From NCBI RefSeq assembly GCF_947495725.1, contig NZ_CANLZZ010000002.1:620001-684000 (forward strand): 64,000 bases of DNA, read 5' to 3'. Made by a program: the position numbers and the translations under genes. Positions 45,301 to 54,116 of the stretch are shown here, piece by piece (the first letter of the stretch is position 1; every line of letters begins with the position of its first letter). The notes below the pieces were generated by a model that saw only the letters and a program-made list of their open reading frames with translations, did not search any database and was not told where the DNA came from. Origin of the DNA: an uncultured Lutibacter sp. Its GTDB lineage: Bacteria > Bacteroidota > Bacteroidia > Flavobacteriales > Flavobacteriaceae.

Positions 45301-45895
45301 TTGTAGTTGGATTTTTTAATTTGTGTTTTTCCAATCTTCTAAAAAGAATAGGATGGCACCAAGCAGGATTTGCTCCGGCTATTAAAAAAGTATCGGCGAG
45401 CTCAATATCTTCATATGAAATGGGTACATTATCATCTCCTATGGATTTCTTGTAGCCTACAACTGCCGAACTCATGCAAAGCCTAGAATTTGTATCGATA
45501 TTATTTGTTCCTAAAAATCCCTTAGTAAGTTTGTTAACTAAATAATATTCTTCTGTTAAGCACTGTCCTGAAACATAAAAAGCTACACTATCAGGTCCAT
45601 GTTTGTCAATAATACTTTTAAAAACTGCAGCAGCTCTGTCTAAACCATCGTCCCATGAAACTTTTTGCATTGGGTGGTTTTTACTCCATCTCATTTCAGG
45701 ATATAGGATTCTATCGGAAGTTTCTTGAGCAACGTAATTCAAATTCATACCTTTTGAACAAAGCATACCTTTGTTTACGGGATAATCTGGATCGCCTTCT
45801 ACTGTAATTTTTCCGTTAGAATCTTGGTTGACTAAAATTCCGCATCCAACTCCACAATAAGAGCAAATTGTTTTTTGTGGTTTTGTTTTTGACAT
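42377..45895 (-). CDS. nasA: Assimilatory nitrate reductase fused to NirB-like NAD(P)H/FAD oxidoreductase and BFD [2Fe-2S] domain
   Basis: 1172 aa. Residues 1-60 hold the [4Fe-4S] ligands CSYCGVGC...C (MLCSKG). Residues 60-700 are the bis-MGD molybdopterin reductase, including the dinucleotide-binding end domain (LTTGRVRDQWHTRTKTG). Residues about 697-1110 are a pyridine nucleotide-disulfide oxidoreductase (KICVIGAGAAAYRF, VVIVGGGLLGLELAASL, IFALGEIA), as at the N-terminus of NirB. Residues about 1115-1165 are a BFD-like cluster (CSCSQVGEG ... CGSCKPE). The enzyme reduces nitrate to nitrite, probably taking electrons from NAD(P)H within the same chain. TACGTA sites precede it. Confidence 0.92.
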   Translation of the reverse strand: MSKTKPQKTICSYCGVGCGILVNQDSNGKITVEGDPDYPVNKGMLCSKGMNLNYVAQETSDRILYPEMRWSKNHPMQKVSWDDGLDRAAAVFKSIIDKHGPDSVAFYVSGQCLTEEYYLVNKLTKGFLGTNNIDTNSRLCMSSAVVGYKKSIGDDNVPISYEDIELADTFLIAGANPAWCHPILFRRLEKHKLKNPTTKIVVVDPRKTQTASIADLHLQINPGTDVVLYNAIARRLFEKNRIDKKYIEENTTGAQALKELVYKTSYRDAAKICGIEVNDIKKAAQYIGKATGFINMWTMGLNQSVIGVDKNISLINLSLITGQIGKPGAGPFSLTGQPNAMGGREVGGMANLLAAHKNLLNEQDRNDVANFWGSNPISPNPGLTATEMFDALDEGKLKAIWIICTNPVVSLPNSKKVERALKKAKFVVVQDISHNSETTKYADLLLPAAGWIEKEGTMTNSERRISYLPKVIDAPGEALHDAEILWRFAQKMDFQGFEYSNISDVYDEHCALTKGTNIDISGLSHKRLIEEGSFQWPVPHETHPGTARLFEDHKYETLDKKAHINIPQNILNKSESTSKEFPFILTTGRVRDQWHTRTKTGKVNRLTSHIPSPYLEMNKIDAMELNINEGDIVEIHNHRGSVKVKAQLNFDIKEGVVFLPMHWGKIEGNDFGRANNLTNTLIDPISKEPDFKFSAVKVTKHKKEKEKICVIGAGAAAYRFVQTYRNFNIEDEISIFSKEEDPFYNRVLLPEYVNEDLTWEQLQKLKKGEVEKLKLDLHTGIHISKVNSEEKFIIDSNNNKHYYDTLIMATGSRAFVPKDAQLQLPGRFTMRNKTDADSLREYLKNTGLPENEQHVVIVGGGLLGLELAASLKKKNINITIVQRAPRLMERQLDRIASTLLAENVQERGIQIYFDNEVSTVFEDEDIPNRLSISLKTGKLINANAIVYAIGTLPNIELAKGCNIDYRRGVVVNQYLQTSNPSIFALGEIAEFENSLFGITSAAEQQADIAAKFILGDLNSIYKGSVLMNILKFEDLDLCSIGMVNAPKNDNSYEEVVLKDLNQHFYKKCIIKNDLLVGAILMGDKNEFAEFKRFIEGKIELSEKRTELLRGKNEAKPVIGKLICSCSQVGEGNLLDAINNGCKDFNELCSKTGAGLGCGSCKPEVSDILLSAK

Positions 45896-45931
45896 GTATA
45901 AAGTGTATTAAGATTCTTAATATGAACATGG

Positions 45932-45974
45932 CAAATATAATAAAAATACGTATAAATACGTAATAAAATACGTA
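45932..45974 (-). promoter_or_regulatory. nasA promoter with three TACGTA sites
   Basis: Minus-strand TATATTTG (plus 45932-45939) is the -7 box. TACGTA lies at 45947-45952, 45957-45962 and 45969-45974; the first two form TACGTA-N4-TACGTA. No -33 TTG is present, and the sites occupy that region, as expected for an activator. Confidence 0.65.
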
Positions 45975-46020
45975 ATTTATTTTGGATATTACTTAAGTGA
46001 ATATGTTTTTTGGTTTAGAT

Positions 46021-46707
46021 TTATATAAAACCTAGTTCTTTGGCTTTGCTTGATAATTCTATAAGATTTTTAACATCCATTTTTTTCATTAAGTTAAAAC
46101 GGTGTGTTTCTATGGTTCTTTTACTTTTATTTAATACTTCTGAGATTTCCTTATTGGTTTTTCCTAGTAACACTAGCTCAAGAATTTCAATTTCTTTTTT
46201 TGTAAGATTATGCTTTTTAGTAGAAGTTTCTTTTGGTAATTCTTGAGTAGTTGTATTTGATAAAGATGCCGTTGTAGTTTTTTTAAGAAGATTGTTTACG
46301 ATGATGTTGCTAATATCTCCGCTAAAATATTTTTCTCCATTATAAACGGTATGGATTGCCTTTAAAACTTCAGATTTACTCGCGTCTTTTAATAAGTAGC
46401 CCATAGCGTTGGCTTCAATAGATTCTAATATGTATTCTTCTGAGTCGTGCATTGATAACACAATTGATTTTGTGTTAGTTGCTTTAGAATTGATTGTTTT
46501 AACGGCTTCAATTCCATTCATTTCAGGCATTCTAACATCAATAATTAGTATGTCTGGTTGTAATTGTTTAACTAGTTCTATGGCTTCTAAGCCATTTGAA
46601 CCTTCTCCAATTACTTTTAAATTTTCATCTTCCTCTAAAAGGTATTTTATTCCATCTCGCACAATTGAGTGGTCGTCAACTAAAACAATACTAATGTTAT
46701 CTTTCAA
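46021..46707 (-). CDS. NarL/LuxR-family response regulator
   Basis: 228 aa. The receiver has IVLVDDHSIVRDGIKYLL, LIIDVRMPEMNG (phospho-Asp near 55), VLSMHDSEEYI and GYLLKDASKSEV. A Thr/Ser-rich linker leads to a LuxR-type helix-turn-helix at about 163-222 (LTKKEIEILELVLLGKTNKEISEVL ... TIETHRFNLMKKM). No kinase is adjacent. The NarX-like kinase at 59494-61317 in the same cluster is the obvious partner, making a nitrate/nitrite-responsive pair. Two TACGTA sites lie in its own upstream region (46746 and 46763), suggesting it belongs to the regulon. Confidence 0.9.
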   Translation of the reverse strand: MKDNISIVLVDDHSIVRDGIKYLLEEDENLKVIGEGSNGLEAIELVKQLQPDILIIDVRMPEMNGIEAVKTINSKATNTKSIVLSMHDSEEYILESIEANAMGYLLKDASKSEVLKAIHTVYNGEKYFSGDISNIIVNNLLKKTTTASLSNTTTQELPKETSTKKHNLTKKEIEILELVLLGKTNKEISEVLNKSKRTIETHRFNLMKKMDVKNLIELSSKAKELGFI

Positions 46708-46745
46708 TGGTTTGGTTTTTTATAGTTACGAAGATACATTATAAA

Positions 46746-46768
46746 TACGTAATTTTAAAATGTACGTA
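46746..46768. promoter_or_regulatory. Two TACGTA sites upstream of the NarL-type regulator gene
   Basis: TACGTA at 46746-46751 and 46763-46768, 17 bases apart, 10 and 27 bases upstream of a weak -7-like box (minus-strand TATCTTCG, plus 46729-46736). Confidence 0.55.
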
Positions 46769-46796
46769 ATTAATACTTAGAGATAGTTTTTTTAGA

Positions 46797-46838
46797 GAAA
46801 AAAGGTTACTTAAAAGTTGGGGTGTCTTTTAAGTAACC
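46797..46838 (-). terminator. Terminator of the nitrate transport operon
   Basis: A perfect 13-bp stem (arms 46804-46816 and 46826-46838, 9-base loop) followed on the minus strand by TTTTTTCTC. It lies 19 bases after the porin gene's stop. Confidence 0.85.
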
Positions 46839-46856
46839 AGTTGATAAAGATATTTA

Positions 46857-48104
46857 TTATAGGAATTTTGGTTTGAATACAAGCATTGCCCACGCCCAAT
46901 TTTGACCGTTAGCGGCTAATGATTTGTCTAGTCCTTTTAGTTCGTACATTCCATCACTTGCAAACATTTGAGAGTAACCAAGTTTTAATGTGTATCCTTT
47001 AAAAGTTTTTGCGTAAACTAAATCTATTTCTGTTCCTAAAGATTTTTCACCGCTAGGTAATTCTTGTTCACCAGAAAAGTTTAATGCTTTTACAAGTAGG
47101 CTAGATCCTTTTCCAAGATTAAAATTGGCACTTGCATGAATGTCAAATAATCCAATTGAATTTGCATGATTTCCAACATAGAAATAATCCATAAAACCAT
47201 TGAACTTGTGGTTGGTCCCATAAAGAGGGAAAAATGCTCCTGTTTCACCTGCATCAGCATCATTACCGCTAATAATTTCGGCTCCAATTCCAAAGGTTGT
47301 TTTATCTGTAGCTTTATAAGTGAAATCTAAACTTGCTAAATAAGCACCTTTAATATCAACTTCTCCTTGTCTTTTTCCAGTTTGTAAAAACAAATTTGCC
47401 GCTGCTCCAAATGCGTCTTTTTTATAATTTAAATGAGTTCCAATAGTTTGTAAATAACTCACATCTTCCACTTCTTGAAAACCGTTATTTAATAATAATA
47501 AGCTTCCTGAAAAAGAATCCCAATTGTTTTTTAAGTATGCATATTGCATAGTTTTGTAAGAGAAGAAACCAGTTGTGTTGTAATTGTTTCCTGCTGAAAT
47601 AAATCCTGTAGGATGACTATAATCTTGGTTAAATGCTAAACCTAGATCAAATAAAAAGCTGCCTTTTTTGTGTTTTAATATTGCAGCATCATGATTACGG
47701 CCTTGTTGTGCCCAATCAAGTCCTCCAAAAATTCTTTGATCGTCATAAACTATAGATTGACGTCCTAATTTGGCTGAAGTTCTTTCGCCTAATTTAATGT
47801 CGGCCCAAGCCTCAAAAACGGCAAATGAATTATTTTGATCAAATGGAAGTATTTGTCTGTTTTCTCCCCAAACCATAACATCTTGCAAGCTTACAAATAA
47901 ATTATACCCTTCAGATTTATATCCGAAATTTAAACGTGCTCGTGTTGATATTCCAAAACCTGGTTCTGCATCATCGGCAATTAAATTTCCAAACCCGCTT
48001 CTATATTCTGTTCGAGGTCTTAGTTCTCCACTTAATGAGAATTGCCCAGTGGCGGTTATTGTTATTAATAACAGTGCGGTTAAAAGTGTAAATTTGATTT
48101 TCAT
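46857..48104 (-). CDS. Alginate-export-family outer-membrane porin
   Basis: 415 aa with a signal peptide (residues 1-20, ITATG). The mature start (SLSGELRPRTEYRSGFG) and the segments STRARLNFGYKS, FVSLQDVMVWGE, FEAWADIKLGERTSAKLGRQSIVYDDQRIFGG match the alginate export (AlgE-like) porin family. As the last gene of the nitrate transport operon (32 bases after the second ABC ATPase gene), it is more likely the outer-membrane entry channel for nitrate or nitrite than an alginate exporter. Confidence 0.85.
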   Translation of the reverse strand: MKIKFTLLTALLLITITATGQFSLSGELRPRTEYRSGFGNLIADDAEPGFGISTRARLNFGYKSEGYNLFVSLQDVMVWGENRQILPFDQNNSFAVFEAWADIKLGERTSAKLGRQSIVYDDQRIFGGLDWAQQGRNHDAAILKHKKGSFLFDLGLAFNQDYSHPTGFISAGNNYNTTGFFSYKTMQYAYLKNNWDSFSGSLLLLNNGFQEVEDVSYLQTIGTHLNYKKDAFGAAANLFLQTGKRQGEVDIKGAYLASLDFTYKATDKTTFGIGAEIISGNDADAGETGAFFPLYGTNHKFNGFMDYFYVGNHANSIGLFDIHASANFNLGKGSSLLVKALNFSGEQELPSGEKSLGTEIDLVYAKTFKGYTLKLGYSQMFASDGMYELKGLDKSLAANGQNWAWAMLVFKPKFL

Positions 48105-48135
48105 TGTATTTATTTTAAATAGTTAATAGTTGTAT

Positions 48136-48966
48136 TTAATGTTCTAAAAAGTCAATTAAATGCTTTCTATATTTGTAGTAATCATTGTGTTCTATAATGG
48201 CTTTTCTAGATCTTGGTCTTTTAAAATCAATGTCTAGAATGTCTCCAATTTTGGCTCTAGGTCCGCTTGTCATCATTACCACTCTGTCGGCTAAAAATAT
48301 TGCTTCATCCACATCATGTGTAATCATTACAGCTGTAATTTTTTCTTTATTCCAAATTTCAATTAATACATCTTGTAGTTCACCTCTTGTTAGTGAATCT
48401 AACATTCCAAATGGTTCGTCTAGTAGCAGTACTTTTGGTTTTATAGCGAATGCTCTTGCAATTCCAACTCTCTGTTGCATTCCTTGAGAAAGTTCACTTG
48501 CTTTTTTGTAAAATGAACCTTCAAGACCAACTTTACTTAAATAGTATTTGCAAATATCCTCTCGCTGTTTCTTTTTTGCTTGTGGGAAAACTTGTCGTAC
48601 TCCTAGCATTACGTTTTCTAAAGTTGTTAACCAAGGCATTAAACTAGGAGATTGAAAAATTACACCTCTGTCTGGTCCGGGACCTTTTATTGGGGTGCTT
48701 AAAACTGATATTCTTCCATCCGAAATTGGGTTTAAACCCGCAATCATTGAAAGCATTGTTGTCTTTCCGCAACCTGAATGACCAATTATGGTAACAAATT
48801 CTTCTTTCATTATTTGAAGATTTAAATGTTCAAGTACTACATAATCACCTTTTGGTGTTGGATATACTTTTTTTAAATCTTGTAAATCTAGCATTACTTT
48901 TGAAGTATATTCAATACCATTTTCTGTAATGATATCAGGTCTTTTATTTTTTGATAGTAGGGCCAT
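48136..48966 (-). CDS. nrtD: Nitrate ABC transporter ATP-binding protein (NrtD-like)
   Basis: 276 aa. Walker A is GHSGCGKTTM (about 62-71), the signature is LSQGMQQRVGIARA (about 158-171), and Walker B is VLLLDEPFGMLD (about 178-189). The protein belongs to the NrtCD/SsuB/TauB group that pairs with NrtB-type permeases. It is the second of two ATPases in the operon, 32 bases after nrtC, and lacks the NrtA-like regulatory extension seen in cyanobacterial NrtC. Confidence 0.9.
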   Translation of the reverse strand: MALLSKNKRPDIITENGIEYTSKVMLDLQDLKKVYPTPKGDYVVLEHLNLQIMKEEFVTIIGHSGCGKTTMLSMIAGLNPISDGRISVLSTPIKGPGPDRGVIFQSPSLMPWLTTLENVMLGVRQVFPQAKKKQREDICKYYLSKVGLEGSFYKKASELSQGMQQRVGIARAFAIKPKVLLLDEPFGMLDSLTRGELQDVLIEIWNKEKITAVMITHDVDEAIFLADRVVMMTSGPRAKIGDILDIDFKRPRSRKAIIEHNDYYKYRKHLIDFLEH

Positions 48967-48998
48967 AGTTTTTTGTTTTTACCTGTGAATTTCTTCTG

Positions 48999-49838
48999 TT
49001 AGTCAAAGTATTTAGGTTCAAGATCTGGTAATTCGTATTCGGTTTCGTCTGTTGAAGTTGATCTTTCTTCTCCAATTTCCATTAAATACTCAATTATTCC
49101 ATTTCTTGTTTTTTTAAATTCAGGATCGTCATTTAAAGATGTCTTGTCTCTTGGTCTTTCTATGTTTATTTTAAATTCAGGACCTAAAGTTGCGTTTGGG
49201 CCTGGACGTAAAGGGATTATTCTATCTGCCATATAAATTCCTTCGTCAACATCATTGGTAATTAGTAATGCTGTGCGTTTGTCTTTGTTCCAGATATTTA
49301 ATATTTCATCTTGTAAATTTCCTCTTGTTAGCGCATCAAGTGCTCCTAAAGGTTCGTCCATAATAATCATTTCCGGATCCATAGCTAAAGCTCTAGCAAT
49401 AGAAACACGTTGTCGCATTCCACCAGAAAGTTCTTTTGGTCTTTTGTGAATTGCAGGAGTTAGATTCACCATTTCTATATATTCTTTAACTCTTTCGTCT
49501 CTAAATTGCTTGCTTTCTTTTGGGAACGTTTCTTTAACCGCGACACTTATATTTTGATAAACAGTTAACCAAGGAAGTAGTGAGTAATTTTGAAAAATTA
49601 CACCTCTTTCGTGACTTGTATCTATAATTGGGTTTCCTTTAAACAAAACTTCTCCGCTTGTAGGTTGAAGCAGTCCATTAATTAGGTTTACTAAAGTTGT
49701 TTTACCGCTTCCAGAGAAGCCAACAATAGCAACAAATTCACCTTCTTCAATGTGGAGGTTTATATTCGATAATACTTCGGTAGCGTTCGCGCCTTTACCA
49801 TAAGTTTTATTTACATTGTTTAATTCTAAATATGCCAT
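48999..49838 (-). CDS. nrtC: Nitrate ABC transporter ATP-binding protein (NrtC-like)
   Basis: 279 aa. Walker A is [10 protein letters not shown] (about 40-49), the signature [14 protein letters not shown] (about 137-150), and Walker [13 protein letters not shown] (about 157-168). A C-terminal acidic tail ([18 protein letters not shown]) follows the ATPase domain. It is of normal single-domain length, so the nitrate-sensing NrtA-like domain of cyanobacterial NrtC is missing. It lies 18 bases after the permease gene. Confidence 0.9.
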   Translation of the reverse strand: MAYLELNNVNKTYGKGANATEVLSNINLHIEEGEFVAIVGFSGSGKTTLVNLINGLLQPTSGEVLFKGNPIIDTSHERGVIFQNYSLLPWLTVYQNISVAVKETFPKESKQFRDERVKEYIEMVNLTPAIHKRPKELSGGMRQRVSIARALAMDPEMIIMDEPLGALDALTRGNLQDEILNIWNKDKRTALLITNDVDEGIYMADRIIPLRPGPNATLGPEFKINIERPRDKTSLNDDPEFKKTRNGIIEYLMEIGEERSTSTDETEYELPDLEPKYFD

Positions 49839-49856
49839 AAATAGTTGTTTTACTTA

Positions 49857-50948
49857 TTAATCTTTGTTGAAAGACACAAATTTTTGAATAGTTAACATAA
49901 TTCTATCTAGTAAGAAACCGATGATTCCAATTACAAACATTGCTACAATAATTTTCGAGTTTGAATCGTTTGCTCCATTTTGAAACTCTTCCCAAACAAA
50001 TGAGCCTAAACCTGGACTTTGAGCTAGTAATTCAATAGCAATTAATACCATCCAAGCAACAGAAAGTGTAATTCTTAATCCTGTAAAAATTAAGGGTAAT
50101 GATGATGGTAAAATCACTTTAAATACTTTTTGTATTGGTCCAAGTTTTAACACTTTGGCAACATTTAAGATGTCTTTATCTACTGTTGAAACTCCCATTA
50201 CAGTGTTTACCAATGTAGCCCACATAGAGCATAATCCAACACTGATAAACGAAATAATAAACGAGCTGTCAGTGTCAGAATCTTTGGTTAAAGTTTTTAC
50301 AATCATAAAAACTAATAATAACCAAACTACTGGAGATACGGGCTTAAAAATTTGAATTAACCAGTTAATAGAACTTCGTAAAGTTTCGCTTAAACCAATT
50401 ACAACTCCTATGGGAACTGCAATAAAAATTGCTAATAGAAACCCCGCAAATACTGTTTTAATACTTGTAATTATCTGGTCTACAAATGAAGGTCTTCCTG
50501 TGTAAACAATTGGGTCTTTTCCTTCAGCAATTCGTTGTTTATTTAATGCTGCCGTTTTTTCTTTAAATGCTTTTTTATCGGCGCTAATTACTTTATGATC
50601 TTTTAATAGTGAATTAAATGAAGCATTTACTTGTGATGGGGAAGGTAGCGTGTTTGGTTGGCAGCTGATTTCACCAGATTCAATACAGACGGCCATTTCA
50701 TCTGCTGCTTTTTGCCCTTGCTCATTAAATGCTTTTTCAATTCTATATTCCGCTTCTGTATTGAATAAGGCGGTAGCTCCACTTTGCCATAGTAAAATGA
50801 AAAGTAGAATTGAAGCTAACGGAGCAACTATTTTTTTAAGAATATCAGTTAAATTCTTTTTGGTTTCCTCTCCTCTTGAAAGTCTGATTACTGGTTCTAA
50901 AAAACCTAATCCAATAAACCGTACTATTTTTATTAATTTATCACTCAT
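49857..50948 (-). CDS. nrtB: Nitrate ABC transporter permease (NrtB-like)
   Basis: 363 aa. One membrane helix at about 38-58 is followed by an unusually long periplasmic section of some 100 residues (about 60-160, with two Cys in VCIESGEISC). The core of about five helices follows and carries the EAA-type coupling loop (VAKVLKLGPIQKVFKVILPSSLP, about 266-288). Family members normally lack such an insertion between the first and second helix. It couples the binding protein NrtA with the two ATPases. Confidence 0.88.
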   Translation of the reverse strand: MSDKLIKIVRFIGLGFLEPVIRLSRGEETKKNLTDILKKIVAPLASILLFILLWQSGATALFNTEAEYRIEKAFNEQGQKAADEMAVCIESGEISCQPNTLPSPSQVNASFNSLLKDHKVISADKKAFKEKTAALNKQRIAEGKDPIVYTGRPSFVDQIITSIKTVFAGFLLAIFIAVPIGVVIGLSETLRSSINWLIQIFKPVSPVVWLLLVFMIVKTLTKDSDTDSSFIISFISVGLCSMWATLVNTVMGVSTVDKDILNVAKVLKLGPIQKVFKVILPSSLPLIFTGLRITLSVAWMVLIAIELLAQSPGLGSFVWEEFQNGANDSNSKIIVAMFVIGIIGFLLDRIMLTIQKFVSFNKD

Positions 50949-51031
50949 TTTTAAAGTTTTTAAACAAATAATGTTTCATTTTTTTGCAATTCCTCTTTTT
51001 CGTATTAATTCAAGAGGAGAAGAAGTATTAT

Positions 51032-52414
51032 TTAGTTTTTGTTTCCTAGTTTAAAACTGTTTATGTATCCGATAGGGTCTTTACCGTCAAACTTGTTTCC
51101 GTCTATAAAATCTGTAGTTGCTGGTTTGTATCCATCTGTTGTTGGAATGTCAGTTGAAGGGATTAAACCTTCAGTAACTAATAAGTCTGCAGCTTTTTTC
51201 CAAATATCAGGTCTATAAATTTCTTTGATTTTAGAATCGTACCAATCTGCTGGTTTTTCTTCAGGAATTTGTCCCCAACGTCTCATTTGAGTTAAAAACC
51301 AAACACCGTCTGAATAGAAAGGGTATGTTGCGTTGTATCTGTAAAATACATTAAAGTCTGGCATTTCTCTTTTATCACCTTTTTCAAATTCAAAAGTTCC
51401 AGTCATTGAATTTGCAAGTACTACTTCATCCGCACCAACATATTGCGACATAGATAAAATTTTAACTGCCTCTTTTCTGTTGCCAGGTTCGTCTAACCAT
51501 TTTCCTGCTCTAATGAGAGCTTTTGTAACTGCAATAGCAGTGTTGGGATTTTCTTCAACAAATTTCTTTGTCATAACAAATACTTTTTCTGGATTGTTTT
51601 TCCAAATGTCGTAGTTAGTGACTACTGGTACTCCAATTCCTTTAAAAACAGCTTGTTGGTTCCAAGGTTCACCTACACAGTAGCCATAAATTGTTCCAGC
51701 TTCTAATGTAGCAGGCATTTGTGGTGGCGGAGTTACAGATAATAATACTTCTGCATCAATTTGTCCCTGAATGTTTTCTTTAGTATATAGTCCAGGGTGA
51801 ATTCCTGCTGCTGCTAACCAATATCTAATTTCGTAATTGTGTGTTGATACGGGGAATACCATTCCCATTTTAAATGCTTTTCCTTCAGATTTGTATGCGT
51901 CAATTACAGGTTTTAAAGCGTCTGCTTTTATTGGGTGAACTGGTTTTCCGTCTCCATCAACTGGAATGTTCGGTTTCATTTTACTCCAAACATCATTTGA
52001 TACTGTGATTCCATTTCCATTTAAATCCATAGAAAATGGGGTAACCAATTCCGCTTGTCTACCAAATCCTGCTCCAGCTGCAATTGGTTGACCAGCTAAC
52101 ATATGCGATCCGTCTAATTGTCCGTCAATTACACGGTCTAAAATATTTTTCCAGTTTGATTGCGCTTCTACAGAAACAAATAATCCTTCATCTTCAAAAA
52201 AACCTTTTTCTTTGGCGATTGCCAAAGGCGCCATATCTGTTAGTTTAATAAAGCCGAAAGTAAGCTGAGGTTTTTCTATTTCTAACTTTTTTGTTTTACT
52301 TTCTGTCGTAGTTTCTTCAGATTTTGCTTCAGAAGTCTTTTTAGTTTCGGTTCCGCATGAAGCGAAAATTACTAAAGCAAAAAGCACTAATGTTTTGAGT
52401 GTAGTTGTTTTCAT
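51032..52414 (-). CDS. nrtA: Nitrate ABC transporter substrate-binding lipoprotein (NrtA-like)
   Basis: 460 aa. The signal ends in a lipobox (VIFASCGT, Cys at about residue 20), so it is anchored in a membrane by lipid. A Thr/Glu/Lys-rich linker leads to the NrtA/CmpA fold from about residue 48 ([23 protein letters not shown]). Landmarks are [25 protein letters not shown] and [13 protein letters not shown]. NrtA binds nitrate and nitrite. First gene of the operon nrtABCD-porin; three TACGTA sites lie upstream. Confidence 0.92.
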   Translation of the reverse strand: MKTTTLKTLVLFALVIFASCGTETKKTSEAKSEETTTESKTKKLEIEKPQLTFGFIKLTDMAPLAIAKEKGFFEDEGLFVSVEAQSNWKNILDRVIDGQLDGSHMLAGQPIAAGAGFGRQAELVTPFSMDLNGNGITVSNDVWSKMKPNIPVDGDGKPVHPIKADALKPVIDAYKSEGKAFKMGMVFPVSTHNYEIRYWLAAAGIHPGLYTKENIQGQIDAEVLLSVTPPPQMPATLEAGTIYGYCVGEPWNQQAVFKGIGVPVVTNYDIWKNNPEKVFVMTKKFVEENPNTAIAVTKALIRAGKWLDEPGNRKEAVKILSMSQYVGADEVVLANSMTGTFEFEKGDKREMPDFNVFYRYNATYPFYSDGVWFLTQMRRWGQIPEEKPADWYDSKIKEIYRPDIWKKAADLLVTEGLIPSTDIPTTDGYKPATTDFIDGNKFDGKDPIGYINSFKLGNKN

Positions 52415-52447
52415 AATGTATAGATTTAAATAGTTATTCTTTTTAAA

Positions 52448-52486
52448 TACGTATAAATACGTAATTACATTGCAAATATATACGTA
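52448..52486 (-). promoter_or_regulatory. nrtA control region with three TACGTA sites
   Basis: TACGTA at 52448-52453 and 52458-52463 (TACGTATAAATACGTA, the same 16-mer as before nasA) and at 52481-52486. A minus-strand TATATTTG (-7 box) lies at plus 52473-52480, so the pair would fall around the transcription start and the third site just upstream of the -7 box. Confidence 0.65.
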
Positions 52487-52595
52487 TGTTGTGAGCCAAG
52501 CTATGTAAAAAAGCTTGTTTAGTTCACTTTTTAAGCAGTGTAAAACCTGCGGTAAAACATAGAAATAAAGTAAGAGAAAGAAAAAGAGTGAATAA

Positions 52596-52632
52596 AAAAA
52601 TACGTAGCACTATGTGAGTGCTACGTATTTTT
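52596..52632. terminator. Bidirectional-looking terminator containing TACGTA in both arms
   Basis: AAAAATACGTAGCACT (52596-52611), loop ATGTG, AGTGCTACGTATTTTT (52617-52632), a perfect 16-bp stem with A/T runs. It lies 20 bases after the narK stop and ends that transcript. Confidence 0.9.
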
Positions 52633-52652
52633 AAAAAGATATGTTTTGGTTT

Positions 52653-54068
52653 TTATTTGTCGGCTAAAGCTAGTTTTAGTTCTCTAATTTCATTTTCTTC
52701 TGTTTCCTGTTCAGTATTAAATTTAATTGCAAGTGAAATTAAGGAGGTTACAACAATTAATCCTCCAATAATAAAATATCCGCTAGAGACGGCTGCTGAA
52801 GATGCGGCAGATTGTGCTGCTTCTATTGCTTGTGTGCTCATGCCTTCATTTGCTGATATTGCGGCTTTTTCTGCAAAGGCAGATTTAGATTTTAATAAAA
52901 TCGCAGCAAAAAATGCACCAACGTTTCCTCCGGCTCCAACAATTCCTGAAATTGATCCTATTGCTTTTTTATTGATAAATGGAACTACCGAGAATGTTGC
53001 TCCTTCTGCCATTTGAACTGATAAACTAAAGGCTACAAGAAATGCTATGGCTACATATAATGCTGATATGCTAGAAAATGAAGCTAACATAATTCCTTCA
53101 ACGGCCAGAATAGCGGCTAAAAATAATACTCGTCCTCTTAATCCGAATTTTTTTCCAAATCTATCTCCAAAGAATCCCCCTAATGTTCTTGCAAATATAT
53201 TCATTAAAGCAAAAGATAATACAATGTTTCCTGCGGTTGCTCGTTCTAATTGGAATGTGTTTTGAAGGTAATCATCCATAGTGCCATATACTGTTAGCTC
53301 AATTCCAAAACAAGCAGCATATACTATAAAAAGAATCCAAACTCTATAATCTTTAAGTACTTCTAAAAATCCTACTTGGTCTTTTTTAGAGTTAGGTAGT
53401 TGACCTTTTTCTCTTAGTTCTTTAAAGTTACCATTAAGTGTATCCTGGGTAAAGAAGAAGTATATAAGTCCCATTGCAAAACAAATAATTCCTGCAATTA
53501 TCATGGAATATCTCCATGCGTCTGCTTGGTCGGCAATTCCAAAGCTTACAACGGCTGCAGCAATAATGGGCATACCTAATCTGTTGGCGCCACCACCTAA
53601 ATTTCCCCATCCTGCAGAAGTGGCATTTGCTGTCCCAACAATACTAGGTGAAAACATAATAGATGTGTGTACTTGTGTAATTACGAAAGACGCTCCGATG
53701 AAACCAATAAATAATCTACAAATTAAAAATTGCAGTGGTGTTTGAACAAATCCTATAGCAATTACGGGTATTGCACCCAAGATTAATAACCAGGTATAGC
53801 ATAAACGTGGTCCGTATTTGTCAGTTAATTTTCCAATAAGTAAGCGGGCAAAAACGGTTCCAGATACCGCCAGAATAATTGAATTCCATTTTTGATCTGG
53901 AGTTAATCCTAAATCTCTAACAACATCTGGCATAAATGGTACAATTCCAAACCAAGCGAAAAAGCATAAGAAAAATGCTATTGACGTAATCCAAAAAGTT
54001 CTTGTTGCTGGATTGCTTAATTTTAATAATTCTAGTTTTGACGATTTTTTAAGTTCTGTAGTGCTCAT
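52653..54068 (-). CDS. narK: Nitrate/nitrite transporter, MFS NarK/NasA family
   Basis: 471 aa with about 12 membrane segments. NarK-family features include the N-terminal FWITSIAFFLCFFAWFGIVPFMPDV, RLLIGKLTDKYGPRLCY, a nitrate signature-like GWGNLGGGANRLGMPII at about 150-166, and a second signature SGIVGAGGNVGAFFAAIL at about 376-393. It imports nitrate or exchanges nitrate and nitrite across the inner membrane. The window thus encodes both an ABC and an MFS nitrate route. It is monocistronic, with TACGTA sites upstream and a TACGTA-containing terminator downstream. Confidence 0.94.
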   Translation of the reverse strand: MSTTELKKSSKLELLKLSNPATRTFWITSIAFFLCFFAWFGIVPFMPDVVRDLGLTPDQKWNSIILAVSGTVFARLLIGKLTDKYGPRLCYTWLLILGAIPVIAIGFVQTPLQFLICRLFIGFIGASFVITQVHTSIMFSPSIVGTANATSAGWGNLGGGANRLGMPIIAAAVVSFGIADQADAWRYSMIIAGIICFAMGLIYFFFTQDTLNGNFKELREKGQLPNSKKDQVGFLEVLKDYRVWILFIVYAACFGIELTVYGTMDDYLQNTFQLERATAGNIVLSFALMNIFARTLGGFFGDRFGKKFGLRGRVLFLAAILAVEGIMLASFSSISALYVAIAFLVAFSLSVQMAEGATFSVVPFINKKAIGSISGIVGAGGNVGAFFAAILLKSKSAFAEKAAISANEGMSTQAIEAAQSAASSAAVSSGYFIIGGLIVVTSLISLAIKFNTEQETEENEIRELKLALADK

Positions 54069-54085
54069 AATTTAAAATTTTAATA

Positions 54086-54116
54086 TACGTAAAAATACGT
54101 AGTTTGTGCAAATATA
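54086..54116 (-). promoter_or_regulatory. narK control region with TACGTA-N4-TACGTA
   Basis: TACGTA at 54086-54091 and 54096-54101 (TACGTAAAAATACGTA). The -7 box (minus-strand TATATTTG) is at plus 54109-54116, so the pair overlaps the expected transcription start. A single TACGTA lies further upstream at 54258-54263. Confidence 0.65.
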
